From NCBI GenBank assembly GCA_025800145.1, contig JAOXSH010000022.1, forward strand, positions 1 through 38,571: DNA of 38,571 nucleotides, in the 5' to 3' direction. This stretch comes from Cohaesibacter sp. GTDB taxonomy: Bacteria; Pseudomonadota; Alphaproteobacteria; Rhizobiales; Cohaesibacteraceae. The translations under genes and the position numbers were made by a program. Under the pieces are notes generated by a model. That model was given only the letters and a program-made list of their open reading frames with translations. It did no database searches and had not been told where the DNA came from. Below, one piece after another: positions 22,546 to 30,809 of the stretch; position 1 is the first letter of the stretch, and each line of letters starts with the position of its first letter.

Positions 22546-22884
22546 ATGTCCGGGCCTGTCTTTCGGCTTTTGAGCTATTTGCATCCAAGAGCTTTGCCGC
22601 TTGGCCTGATCCGGTTTTACCAGATTTTTATTTCGCCTTTTATCGGGCGCAATTGTCGCTATGGGCCGACTTGTTCTCATTATACAGCGGAGGCTATTGG
22701 GCGATTTGGCGTTTGGGCCGGGGGCTGGATGGGGCTGGCGCGGATTGTACGCTGTCATCCTTGGGGACAGAGTGGCTTTGATCCTGTGCCAGAGCTGTTG
22801 CCTGAGGGAGCATGCTGGTATAAACCATGGTCTTACGGTTTTTGGACCGGTGATCATATTGATCCGGCCACGCGGTTGGATTAA
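22546..22884 (+). CDS. yidD: Membrane protein insertion efficiency factor YidD
   Basis: A 112-residue protein with the YidD marks: [31 protein letters not shown] and [17 protein letters not shown]. The conserved Cys residues are present. YidD helps membrane protein insertion near YidC, at the inner face of the plasma membrane through its amphipathic N-terminus. The gene usually lies in the rpmH-rnpA-yidD-yidC cluster; in Hyphomicrobiales it stands before thrS as here. The start is ATG at 22546, though the GTG directly before it (22543) is possible. It follows the iscU-like gene with nearly no gap. Confidence 0.93.
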   Translation: MSGPVFRLLSYLHPRALPLGLIRFYQIFISPFIGRNCRYGPTCSHYTAEAIGRFGVWAGGWMGLARIVRCHPWGQSGFDPVPELLPEGACWYKPWSYGFWTGDHIDPATRLD

Positions 22885-22961
22885 CGCCGGGTCAGAGGCC
22901 TTATTTGATCGAAACACAAGCTTACCTGTGTTGTATGCAGGAGTTGAGCAGGAGGACCTTG

Positions 22962-24923
22962 ATGGTCAATCTTACTTTCCCCGATGGATCTGTGCGTAAT
23001 TATGAGCAAGGCATTCTAGGTGCCGAGGTTGCGGCAGGTATTTCCAAATCTCTCGCCAAAAAAGCCGTTGCTGTGAAATTGGATGGCGAGCTGACTGATT
23101 TGTCCGAGCCGATCTCTGCGGACGCTGCCATCGAGATTGTAACCCGAACTGATGATGATGCGCTGGAATTGATCCGCCATGACACGGCCCATGTGCTGGC
23201 CGAAGCGGTGCAGGAATTGTTTCCGGGTACGCAGGTTACCATTGGGCCGGTCATTGATAATGGCTTTTATTATGATTTTGCCCGCAATGAGCCTTTCACC
23301 ATGGAAGATTTGCCTGTCATTGAAAAGAAAATGGCAGAGATCATTCAGCGTAATGCGCCTTTTACCAAAGAGGTTTGGAGCCGCAATGAGGCCAAGGCCT
23401 ATTTTGCTGACAAGGGCGAGCATTATAAGGTTGAGCTGATTGACGCCATTCCTGAAGAGGAAGATGTCAAAATCTACAAACAGGGCGATTGGCTGGATTT
23501 GTGTCGTGGGCCGCATATGGCGTCCACAGGTCAGATTGGGTCGTCTTTCAAGCTGATGAAGGTGGCCGGGGCTTATTGGCGCGGCGACTCCAACAATGCC
23601 ATGTTGAGCCGCATTTACGGCACGGCCTGGGCGTCCGATAAAGATCTGAAAGCCTATTTGCATCGTTTGGAAGAAGCGGAAAAGCGCGATCACCGCAAGC
23701 TTGGCCGCGAAATGGATTTGTTCCATTTTCAAGAAGAGGCACCGGGCTCTGTTTTTTGGCATGAAAAGGGCTGGACCCTGTTCCAGACTTTGATTGCTTA
23801 TATGCGGCGTCGCCAAAAGGATTGGGGCTATAAGGAAGTCAATAGCCCGGACATGATGGAAAAGACGCTTTGGGAGCAATCGGGCCACTGGGAGAAATTT
23901 GGTGAGAATATGTTCACCACCCAGACGCCGGACGAGCGCACTTATTGCTGTAAGCCGATGAATTGTCCGGGGCATGTGCAGATCTTTAAAAATGGTCTGA
24001 AATCCTATCGGGATTTGCCGCTCAAAATTGCCGAATTTGGCAAGGTGCATCGCTATGAGCCTTCTGGTGCGTTGCATGGCATGATGCGGGTGCGTCACTT
24101 CACACAGGATGATGCCCATATCTTTTCTGCGGAAGAGCAAATTACGGAAGTCTGCGTGGATATGAATGAGCAAATCATGTCCATTTACAAGGATTTCGGC
24201 TTTGAGGATATTCGCATCAAATTCTCAGATCGCCCGGAAAAGCGCGTTGGCTCTGACGAAGTGTGGGATGCATCGGAAGCGGCCTTGAAAACAGCAGTTG
24301 AAGCTGCGGGGCAGGATTATACGCTCAATCCCGGTGAAGGGGCTTTTTATGGTCCGAAACTGGAATATGTGTTGCGTGATGCCATTGGTCGCGATTGGCA
24401 ATGTGGTACGGTTCAGGTGGATTTGAATTTGCCGGGCCGTCTTGGTGCTTTTTATATCAATACAGCAGGGGACAAGGTGTCGCCGGTGATGATCCACCGT
24501 GCTTTGTTTGGCTCTTTGGAGCGCTTTTGTGGTATTTTGATTGAGCATTATGCCGGTCATTTCCCGCTTTGGCTGGCGCCTTTGCAGGTGGTGGTCGCAA
24601 CGATCACCTCTGAAGCTGATGACTATGCCCGTGAGGTTCAGCAAAAGCTGACGGCAGCTGGTTTGAATGTCGAAATGGATCTTCGCAACGAGAAGATCAA
24701 TTATAAGGTTCGCGAACATTCATTGGCCAAGGTTCCGGCTTTGCTGGTTTGTGGCCGCAAGGAAGCGGAAGAGGGGACAATCTCTATCCGTCGTCTTGGT
24801 TCCAAACATCAAACATCCATGTCTTTGGAAGAGGCAATTGCGTCCCTGACAGAAGAGGCGATTGCACCGGATCTTCGCCGGGCGCGTGATGCAGCCAATG
24901 CAAAATTGGATGCTGCTGAATAA
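22962..24923 (+). CDS. thrS: Threonyl-tRNA synthetase
   Basis: A class II synthetase of 653 residues. The TGS domain (about 1-60, [14 protein letters not shown]) is followed by the editing/SAD domain with [16 protein letters not shown]. The catalytic core carries [10 protein letters not shown] (zinc Cys), the motif 2 region [20 protein letters not shown], then GYGP-like FYGPKLEY and motif 3 in [12 protein letters not shown]. The anticodon-binding domain follows ([19 protein letters not shown]). All key residues seem intact. AGGAGG stands 6 bases before the ATG at 22962; an upstream in-frame codon at 22905 is less likely. A strong terminator follows. Confidence 0.97.
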   Translation: MVNLTFPDGSVRNYEQGILGAEVAAGISKSLAKKAVAVKLDGELTDLSEPISADAAIEIVTRTDDDALELIRHDTAHVLAEAVQELFPGTQVTIGPVIDNGFYYDFARNEPFTMEDLPVIEKKMAEIIQRNAPFTKEVWSRNEAKAYFADKGEHYKVELIDAIPEEEDVKIYKQGDWLDLCRGPHMASTGQIGSSFKLMKVAGAYWRGDSNNAMLSRIYGTAWASDKDLKAYLHRLEEAEKRDHRKLGREMDLFHFQEEAPGSVFWHEKGWTLFQTLIAYMRRRQKDWGYKEVNSPDMMEKTLWEQSGHWEKFGENMFTTQTPDERTYCCKPMNCPGHVQIFKNGLKSYRDLPLKIAEFGKVHRYEPSGALHGMMRVRHFTQDDAHIFSAEEQITEVCVDMNEQIMSIYKDFGFEDIRIKFSDRPEKRVGSDEVWDASEAALKTAVEAAGQDYTLNPGEGAFYGPKLEYVLRDAIGRDWQCGTVQVDLNLPGRLGAFYINTAGDKVSPVMIHRALFGSLERFCGILIEHYAGHFPLWLAPLQVVVATITSEADDYAREVQQKLTAAGLNVEMDLRNEKINYKVREHSLAKVPALLVCGRKEAEEGTISIRRLGSKHQTSMSLEEAIASLTEEAIAPDLRRARDAANAKLDAAE

Positions 24924-24946
24924 GCTTCTCTTTGGTGAGTAGATAG

Positions 24947-24981
24947 AGAAAAAGGGCGCTGCTGTGTGGCGCCCTTTTTCT
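24947..24981 (+). terminator. Rho-independent terminator
   Basis: AGAAAAAGGGCGC and GCGCCCTTTTTCT are perfectly complementary around a 9-base loop, 24 bases after the thrS stop. Confidence 0.95.
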
Positions 24982-24985
24982 ATTG

Positions 24986-25006
24986 TTTTTTATGCCGTTG
25001 GTATAA
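24986..25006 (-). repeat. Family A repeat
   Basis: The plus strand reads TTTTTATGCCGTTGGTATAA, a core with little flanking match. It lies directly after the thrS terminator, between convergent genes. Confidence 0.75.
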
Positions 25007-25016
25007 GTGCCCGATT

Positions 25017-25118
25017 TAAAAGTCTCGATATGAGACTTTTAGGTTGTATATCCAGCCCTCTCCCTCTTTTCAGACCGCCCATGAGGGTATCATGATGGCT
25101 GGTCTGCAAGGGGGAGGG
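25017..25118. other. Two strong hairpins of unknown role
   Basis: Hairpin 1 (25017-25041) pairs TAAAAGTCTC with GAGACTTTTA exactly. Hairpin 2 (25056-25118) pairs CCCTCTCCC with GGGGGAGGG (one G:U), and inside it CAGACC with GGTCTG. They lie between thrS and the convergent secreted-protein gene. Neither has a T-run, so they are not standard terminators. Confidence 0.65.
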
Positions 25119-25144
25119 TCGGCTCAGGACTTTTCAATCAGGCT

Positions 25145-26326
25145 CTAAGGCTGGCTGGCCAGAACTTCAATATCCCGGTTCAGGCCTGCATCGACGGCAA
25201 AATCGCGATTGTAGATTTCCTCGCCCTGTTTGGCGATTGCCGTATAATCGCCCGCTGCCAGAGCAAGTGTTGGGAAGGCACCAATGGCGCGCTTGACCAG
25301 ATCGCCGCCCGGCGTCAGTACTGTCCAGACTGTGTTGGTCAGGGCTTCGCCTCCGGGTTCGGAAACCAGACGCAAGGTGATTTTGGCAGCATTATGGATC
25401 ATGGTTACGGTGACCAGATCACCTGCTTTCACCTCGACATCGCCGCGCACCTTGGCGTTGGCGTCACCGTAAGAGGAGACAATGTGATAGGTGCCCTCTG
25501 TCAGTTTGATGACCTGATTGCTGCGGATATTGGGGGCGATTAGCTGCTGGTTGTCTTCAGCGCCTGTCTTGCTATAGATATTGAAGCGCAACAGATTGTT
25601 GTCCAGATTGATATCGCCTGCGGCAACGGCCCCAAGGCGCAATCCACCTGCCTGTAAAATGAAGCTTTCGCTATAGTCTCCTGCTTTGGGCAAGATGACC
25701 CGTTTGGTCAGATTGGCATAGCCATAGCCTGCATAGACGATGTAGCGGCCGGGTTTTAGGTCCACTTCCAAGGCGCCGCCATCGCTGTTATGGGTCATTG
25801 GCATACGGCCATTGTCGCCTTTTTTCTCTTCAAAAATACGCCAATTCATACCGCGTTGAAGGGGCTGGCCATTTTGCGTTAAGAAGGCTGCCAATTGAAG
25901 GCGGGCAATGCCACCGGGCTGGATTTCTGGGGCCTTGATGCTTGGGGCCTTGACGCTTGTGGCCTTGACGCTTGTGGCCTGATTGGCTTGCGGCTGTGTT
26001 GCTGTGGCTTGGGCGTTTGTTGCCTCTGGTGTTTGTGCCTGTATCTCTGCCTGTGATTGGGGTGCCGTTGTTGCGGCCTGTTCATCTGTTGCTGGGGCGG
26101 ATGTGCTGACAGCTTTTGCTTTTGGTGCTGGCAATTGCTTGGGCAATTTCACGTAAGAACGGGACGGTGGCGCGCCTTGTGTCTGCTTTTGAAGGATTGT
26201 GCCCAGATTCATTGGATTGTTGTTTGATTGTGCCAGTGTATGATTGCTGGCAAACAGAATCAAAGACAGGCTAAAAAGCAGGCCTGATGTGTTTAGACGC
26301 GCTGATTGGGTATGTAACATGACCAT
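25145..26326 (-). CDS. Secreted repeat-rich protein, unknown
   Basis: A protein of about 393 residues with a signal peptide (SGLLFSLSLILFASNHTLAQ). A low-complexity linker rich in Ala, Thr, Gln and Pro (about residues 55-140) contains the repeated units ATSVK and APSIK, coded by a 15-bp tandem repeat at about 25929-25975. The C-terminal half has three similar beta-rich segments marked by LKPGRYIVYAGYGYANLTKR, LTEGTYHIVSSYGDANAKVR and LAAGDYTAIAKQGEEIYNRD, which look like a repeated Ig-like or carboxypeptidase-regulatory-like fold of the outer surface. Similar proteins occur beside thrS in related species. The start at 26326 has AAGGA upstream; 26347 and 26320 are alternatives. Confidence 0.8.
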   Translation of the reverse strand: MVMLHTQSARLNTSGLLFSLSLILFASNHTLAQSNNNPMNLGTILQKQTQGAPPSRSYVKLPKQLPAPKAKAVSTSAPATDEQAATTAPQSQAEIQAQTPEATNAQATATQPQANQATSVKATSVKAPSIKAPEIQPGGIARLQLAAFLTQNGQPLQRGMNWRIFEEKKGDNGRMPMTHNSDGGALEVDLKPGRYIVYAGYGYANLTKRVILPKAGDYSESFILQAGGLRLGAVAAGDINLDNNLLRFNIYSKTGAEDNQQLIAPNIRSNQVIKLTEGTYHIVSSYGDANAKVRGDVEVKAGDLVTVTMIHNAAKITLRLVSEPGGEALTNTVWTVLTPGGDLVKRAIGAFPTLALAAGDYTAIAKQGEEIYNRDFAVDAGLNRDIEVLASQP

Positions 26327-26546
26327 TGCCGCCCTTGGTCCTTTCATACTCAGTGTGAGGATGGGATATGTCTCGTCTTGGTTAATGCATATTGAATAGA
26401 AAGACCATGGTCATTTGAGGGCGGGGCACTTGTGGTCGGGATTTTTGGGCTGGATTGTGGATTTTTCTGATCGTCTTTCTTCTCTTTTGTCTGATCTGGT
26501 TGAAATATGTGGGAAAGGGGCTGGCCTTTAGGCTTTTTGCATGGCG

Positions 26547-26630
26547 CTGGTCTGATCTCTGGTCTGATCTCTGGTCTGGGCTTTGGTCTGATCTCTGGTC
26601 TGGGCTTTGGTCCGGTCTCTGGTCCGGCTG
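26547..26630. repeat. 12-bp tandem repeat array, seven units
   Basis: Seven units of CTGGTCTGATCT or close variants (CTGGTCTGGGCT, TTGGTCTGATCT, TTGGTCCGGTCT) run without gaps. The array fills much of the 340-base gap before the nitroreductase gene, between the divergent secreted-protein and nitroreductase genes. Both strands have open frames across it only because the unit is a multiple of three. No other gene was found in the gap. Confidence 0.85.
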
Positions 26631-26666
26631 TGGTAAAACCTGGCCAGAATATGAGGGAAAAATACT

Positions 26667-27236
26667 ATGTCTGATTTGATGGATCACTTACTCTCCCGGC
26701 GCACTTTGCCTGCAGCTTTTTTGGGCGATCCTGCCCCGACGTCTGAGCAGCTTGAGCGTATTTTGACGGCTGCGGTGCGCGCTCCCGATCATAAGAAACT
26801 GGAGCCTTGGCGTTTGATGGTTTTCACCCCAAAAGGGTGTGAGCGGATGGGCGCGCTTTTAAAGGCGCGTTGGCAAGAGCTGGATCCGCAGGCAGATGAG
26901 GCGCGTCTGGCTCTGGAAACAGAGCGCTTCTTGCGTGCGCCGATGGTGATCGGGGTTGTTTCGTCCCTTAAAGATACCAGCCGTGCGCCGGAATGGGAGC
27001 AGATCTTGTCTGCGGGTGCTGTTTGTATGAATTTGATTCATGCCGCCCATGGCGAAGGCTATTCTGCCCAGTGGCTGACAGAATGGTGTGCGTTTGATGA
27101 GGCTATTCTTGTCGAATTGGGATTGGGGGAAGGAGAGCGTCTTGCTGGCTTTATCCATATTGGCACGCCGCAAGCGCCCAAGACCGAACGGGCAAGACCG
27201 GATCTATCGAAAATTGTACAAAGCTGGGGTGAGTGA
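26667..27236 (+). CDS. Nitroreductase family protein (YdjA-like)
   Basis: A 189-residue FMN-dependent oxidoreductase. LLSRRTLPAAFLGDPAPTSE and the following AAVRAPDHKKLEPWRLMVF are the FMN-binding start of the YdjA group, and the C-terminal GFIHIGTPQAPKTERARPDL is also typical. Such enzymes reduce nitro groups or quinones with NAD(P)H as dimers. GAGGGA stands 9 bases before the ATG. The stop overlaps the start of the flavin reductase gene, suggesting coupled translation and that the two products share flavin chemistry. Confidence 0.9.
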   Translation: MSDLMDHLLSRRTLPAAFLGDPAPTSEQLERILTAAVRAPDHKKLEPWRLMVFTPKGCERMGALLKARWQELDPQADEARLALETERFLRAPMVIGVVSSLKDTSRAPEWEQILSAGAVCMNLIHAAHGEGYSAQWLTEWCAFDEAILVELGLGEGERLAGFIHIGTPQAPKTERARPDLSKIVQSWGE

Positions 27237-27832
27237 TGTTCTATCCGGTTTCAGAGCCGCATGGTTTGCCCCATGATCCGTTTAAGGCGCTTGTGGCTCC
27301 GCGCCCCATTGGCTGGATCAGTTCAAGGGGAGCGGATGGGGTGGCCAATCTTGCGCCTTACAGCTTTTTCAATGCTGTTTCGGCCCAGCCCAATGTGGTG
27401 ATGTTTTCCTCTCAAGGGCGCAAGGATAGCCTGATCAATATTGAACAGAGTGGGGAGTTTGCCTGCAATCTGGCATCCTATGAATTGCGTGATGCGATGA
27501 ATCTGTCTGCGTCCATGGTCGGGCCTGAGGTGGATGAATTTGCGCTTGCTGGTTTGAGCCAAAAAGCGTGTCAGTTGATCGCTGCCCCTTGTGTGGCTGA
27601 AAGCCCGGTGGTTATGGAATGTCGTTTGCTCGATATCATCAAGCTGGACCGCTATGAGGGGGTTGATACCCCTTACCAGATGGTTTTGGGAGAGGTGATT
27701 GGCATTTTTATTGAGGATGCCATGCTTGTTGATGGCATGGTCGATATGACCAAGCTAAAGCCTTTGGCGCGGTTGGGCTACAAGGATTATTGTATGGTTG
27801 AGGATGTCTTTTCTCTTGATCGGCCCCAATAG
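27236..27832 (+). CDS. Flavin reductase family protein
   Basis: A 198-residue split-barrel flavin-binding protein (flavin reductase-like domain). The FMN-binding region is FKALVAPRPIGWISSRGADG, then NLAPYSFFNAVSAQPNVVMF. The end has PLARLGYKDYCMVED. Relatives reduce FMN or bind it tightly and serve as partners of monooxygenases. The ATG at 27236 overlaps the nitroreductase stop by one base; a GTG at 27233 is another possible start. Together these two form a small redox operon. Confidence 0.9.
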   Translation: MFYPVSEPHGLPHDPFKALVAPRPIGWISSRGADGVANLAPYSFFNAVSAQPNVVMFSSQGRKDSLINIEQSGEFACNLASYELRDAMNLSASMVGPEVDEFALAGLSQKACQLIAAPCVAESPVVMECRLLDIIKLDRYEGVDTPYQMVLGEVIGIFIEDAMLVDGMVDMTKLKPLARLGYKDYCMVEDVFSLDRPQ

Positions 27833-27946
27833 GCTATCTTTTTGAAGCTGAATCGCTTTTGCCTTGATGTGAAGAAAGTGATTCAGCTTCTTCATCATTT
27901 GATTCAAGAGGAAGGTCTTGTTTAGAAGATGATTCAGGATTGTCTT

Positions 27947-28834
27947 TTAATCAATTGAAATGCCTGCTGATTTTGCTCTTGAGAGGAGCGTTTGCGCGCG
28001 GCGTAGATGGGGCCTGTCGAGCATTTCACCATCCAGCCCAACAACGCCGGCATTGCCGGCCTCTTGGAAGGCGGCAAGGATGCGTTTTGCCTTGTCTATG
28101 GCCTCAAATGATGGGGTGAAGACCTCATTGATGATGGGGATTTGGGCTGGATGAATTGCCATCTTTCCGATATAGCCATCGCGTTTTGCCGCTGTTGCCT
28201 CGGCGCGCAAGCCGTCCAGATCGCGGAAATTGGCATGAATGGCATCGATGGGTTGCACGCCTGCTGCCACTGCTCCAAAGAGGCATAATTCGCGCACCAA
28301 TTTATAAGGGCTGGTAAGAGCTCCGGTCTCGTCCTTGTTGGTTTCTGCGCCCAGATCGGCGGAGAGATCTTCTGCTCCCCATGTCAGAGCGCACAAGCGC
28401 GGGCTGGCATTGCCATAGGTGCCAAGGTTGAAAATGGCGCTGGCCGTTTCTGTTGCAACTGCCATCAGTTGAATGGAGCCTTGTTGGACGCCTGCCAAGG
28501 CCTCTTGCGCACTGACTTTGGCGTCGATTTGGGTGATGCAATGGCCGGAGAGGGTTTTGGGCACCATGATGCCATCGGGATTTGCCGGGATGATTTCTGC
28601 CAGATCAGCCTCTGTTAAGCCTGTATCCAGCGCATTGATGCGGACGAAAAGCTGAGGGCGGTTTTGTTGGCTTTGATGGTGTTTGACAAAGTTGGCCGCG
28701 ATTGTGCGGGCCTCTTGTTTATTGTGCTGGGCGACCGAATCTTCCAGATCAATGAGCAAGACATCGGCTTGGCTGGCAAGGCCTTTGGCCAATTTCTTTT
28801 CGCTATCGCCGGGGACGAACAGATAAGAGCGCAT
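27947..28834 (-). CDS. CoA ester lyase (HpcH/HpaI aldolase, CitE-like)
   Basis: A 295-residue TIM-barrel lyase. RSYLFVPGDSEKKLAKGLAS and DVLLIDLEDSVA form the first strands; FVRINAL gives the substrate Arg; ATETASAIFNL and TWGAEDLSADLGA hold the catalytic and Mg-binding Glu/Asp. The family cleaves malyl-, methylmalyl- or citramalyl-CoA type thioesters to acyl-CoA and a keto acid. The gene follows a MaoC-type hydratase by 3 bases, so the pair could hydrate and then cleave an unsaturated CoA ester such as mesaconyl-CoA. That pathway assignment is inference. Confidence 0.92.
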   Translation of the reverse strand: MRSYLFVPGDSEKKLAKGLASQADVLLIDLEDSVAQHNKQEARTIAANFVKHHQSQQNRPQLFVRINALDTGLTEADLAEIIPANPDGIMVPKTLSGHCITQIDAKVSAQEALAGVQQGSIQLMAVATETASAIFNLGTYGNASPRLCALTWGAEDLSADLGAETNKDETGALTSPYKLVRELCLFGAVAAGVQPIDAIHANFRDLDGLRAEATAAKRDGYIGKMAIHPAQIPIINEVFTPSFEAIDKAKRILAAFQEAGNAGVVGLDGEMLDRPHLRRAQTLLSRAKSAGISID

Positions 28835-28837
28835 GAG

Positions 28838-29293
28838 TTAGGCGTCCTTTGTTTTCATAAAAGCCTGACGGGTGCATTTTGCGACCAGTTTGTCATTCTG
28901 ATTATAGGCGCGATGTTCAAAGGTGACGATGCCTGCGGTTGGTCGGGATTTGGATAAGCGTTTTTCGACAATTGTTGTTTCCACTCGAATGGAATCGCCT
29001 TGATAGAGCGGATGGGGGAAGGTGACATCTGTCATGCCCAGATTGCCAATTGTTGTGCCAATGGTTGTGTCATTGACAGAGATGCCAATCATCAGGCCCA
29101 GTGTGAAGAGGCTGTTCATCAAAGGTTGGCCCCATTCTGTCTGGGTTTTGCAGAAATGGGCGTCAATATGCAGTGGCTGAGGGTTCAGCGTCATATTGGA
29201 AAAGAGCATATTGTCCATTTCTGTCACTGTGCGGGTCAATTCATGCTTGATAGTGGAACCAACGTCAAATTCTTCAAAATAGAGGCCGGGCAT
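28838..29293 (-). CDS. MaoC family dehydratase
   Basis: A hot-dog fold protein of 151 residues. FEEFDVGSTIKHELTRTVTE begins the family pattern. LNPQPLHIDAHFCKTQTEWG then PLMNSLFTLGL holds the hydratase motif with the Asp and His catalytic pair. HPLYQGDSIRVETTIVEKR forms the core strands. Such enzymes hydrate enoyl-CoA thioesters. AAAGGAACG stands before the ATG at 29293; longer frames to 29410 are unlikely. The gene leads the two-gene unit with the CoA ester lyase, a frequent pair in Alphaproteobacteria. Confidence 0.92.
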   Translation of the reverse strand: MPGLYFEEFDVGSTIKHELTRTVTEMDNMLFSNMTLNPQPLHIDAHFCKTQTEWGQPLMNSLFTLGLMIGISVNDTTIGTTIGNLGMTDVTFPHPLYQGDSIRVETTIVEKRLSKSRPTAGIVTFEHRAYNQNDKLVAKCTRQAFMKTKDA

Positions 29294-29402
29294 TGGGCGT
29301 TCCTTTCGTTTTTCGCAGTTTACGTAAAAGGGGATGGGCAATGCAATGGGCAAAATTGTTGACTTTGCTGTTAGCCGGCATAGAGAGGATCTTAAGAGAA
29401 GA

Positions 29403-29429
29403 TTAACCATATTTTTTCATATTGGTTAA
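29403..29429. promoter_or_regulatory. Inverted TTAACCAT boxes, possible CtrA site
   Basis: TTAACCATAT (29403-29412) and ATATTGGTTAA (29419-29429) form a nearly perfect inverted repeat in the spacer between the divergent MaoC and transglycosylase genes. TTAACCAT is a CtrA half-site in Alphaproteobacteria. The palindrome is clear; the regulator is inferred. Confidence 0.4.
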
Positions 29430-29502
29430 CAAAATATAACCAGATATCATTGGTGAGATTCGTCTTGTTTTCGTTTCTCTCTGGTTCGATTGGAGTTTTG
29501 GT

Positions 29503-30651
29503 TTGGTCTCTTCGGTTTCCTCTTCTTCGATGGCGCAGCGTTTTGATGCGGTTTTTGCCGAAGCGAGCAGGGCGACTGGGGCCAAATTTGATTTTTTGCT
29601 GGCAACTGCCAAGCGTGAAAGTGGTTTGCGGGTGGATGCCAAAGCACCGACCTCTTCTGCGACTGGTTTGTTTCAGTTTATCGAAAGCACCTGGCTTGAA
29701 ACCATGAAAGAGGCCGGACCTGCGCTTGGTTATGGATCGATTGCCGATAAAATCCGTAAAGTTGGCAATGACTATATTGTGCCTGACCGCTCTGAGCGGC
29801 AAGAGATCCTTGCCATGCGTAAGGATGCCAAAGTCTCTGCCCTTATGGCGGGGGCTTATGCGCGCAAGAATGAAGCACAATTGTCTCAAGCTTTGGGGCG
29901 TGCGCCCAAAAGCGGGGAATTATATGCCGCCCATTTTCTGGGGGCGCAGGGCAGTGCCCGTTTGATTGGTATGAGCGAGCGCCAGCCGGATTTGGCGGCG
30001 GATCGCTTGTTTCCCGATCAGGCAAAAGCCAATCGCACTGTTTTTTATCATCGCAATGGTCAGGCAAAATCTGTTCGCCAAGTCTATGATAATCTTGTGG
30101 CAACGGTGCCCAATGAATCTGGCTTGGCAAAAGGGGTGGCACATTCCGGGCAGCCTTCCTCCGAACCTTTGGCTTATGTGGATCATCTTGGCGGTCGATT
30201 TCGCAAAAAGACGTCTGAGCTTGTTTCCTTCATGGCGCAAATGGAAAATGCACCGGTGCGCCGCAGTCGTTATGGCGGGGAGATGGATGTTTCACAATCA
30301 GCCAATCATGGTGTGCGCCCCTCGCGCTATGCTCAAGCAACGAGCCTGACGCCTTCTATAGAGCCAGCCCGATCTGTAACGCCTTCTCGTGCGGGGGAGA
30401 CCAAGGCAGCGCCTGTCAATCTGTTGCCTGATCAAGCAGCTCCTGTTGATGCTGAGAGTTTGGCTATTTTGCCCAAAGCAAAGCCTGCCGGTTTGGCGCA
30501 GGCGGGACAACGTTTTGTTGAGCTTTTGGGCTCTTCTGGTCAGGATGATGCTTTGCCAGAGCCTCGTTCCAAAACATCCTCTGTTTCATCCGGTGCCTTG
30601 GATTTGAGCGATTATCTGGCTGGGGTCAGGAAAACAGATCCAGAGGGTTGA
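29503..30651 (+). CDS. Lytic transglycosylase-like (SLT domain) protein
   Basis: A 382-residue protein with an SLT-type fold in its first 200 residues. Glu39 in ATAKRESGLRVDAKAP is the likely catalytic acid, followed by SSATGLFQFIESTWLETM. The C-terminal 180 residues are rich in Ser, Ala and Pro and have no domain. There is no signal peptide, which is usual for this Hyphomicrobiales group and may mean export by another route or a cytoplasmic role. The start is TTG at 29503 with GGAG 7 bases upstream; relatives also begin with a short Val/Ser-rich stretch. The next ATG (29530) lacks a binding site. Confidence 0.85.
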   Translation: MVSSVSSSSMAQRFDAVFAEASRATGAKFDFLLATAKRESGLRVDAKAPTSSATGLFQFIESTWLETMKEAGPALGYGSIADKIRKVGNDYIVPDRSERQEILAMRKDAKVSALMAGAYARKNEAQLSQALGRAPKSGELYAAHFLGAQGSARLIGMSERQPDLAADRLFPDQAKANRTVFYHRNGQAKSVRQVYDNLVATVPNESGLAKGVAHSGQPSSEPLAYVDHLGGRFRKKTSELVSFMAQMENAPVRRSRYGGEMDVSQSANHGVRPSRYAQATSLTPSIEPARSVTPSRAGETKAAPVNLLPDQAAPVDAESLAILPKAKPAGLAQAGQRFVELLGSSGQDDALPEPRSKTSSVSSGALDLSDYLAGVRKTDPEG

Positions 30652-30809
30652 TTGGTTTTTCCCGTTTTTTATGCGGTTGACTTGTTGAGTTTCCGGGCTT
30701 TGCTGTGCTCGTTTGACCTGCTTGTTGTAATTAACAAATATGGTGAACCGATCATTAAGGGTTGGTGTTTCACAATGGCGGGGAGTTTAGCAGTTCAAGG
30801 ACTTTCGGG

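Noticed and set aside
23016..24173. A 385-residue minus-strand frame
   Set aside because: Antisense shadow of thrS.
26382..26687. Minus-strand frame with PDQRSDQ repeats and a plus-strand frame with WSDLWSG repeats
   Set aside because: Both are open only because the 12-bp array is a multiple of three; neither has a good start or a known relative.
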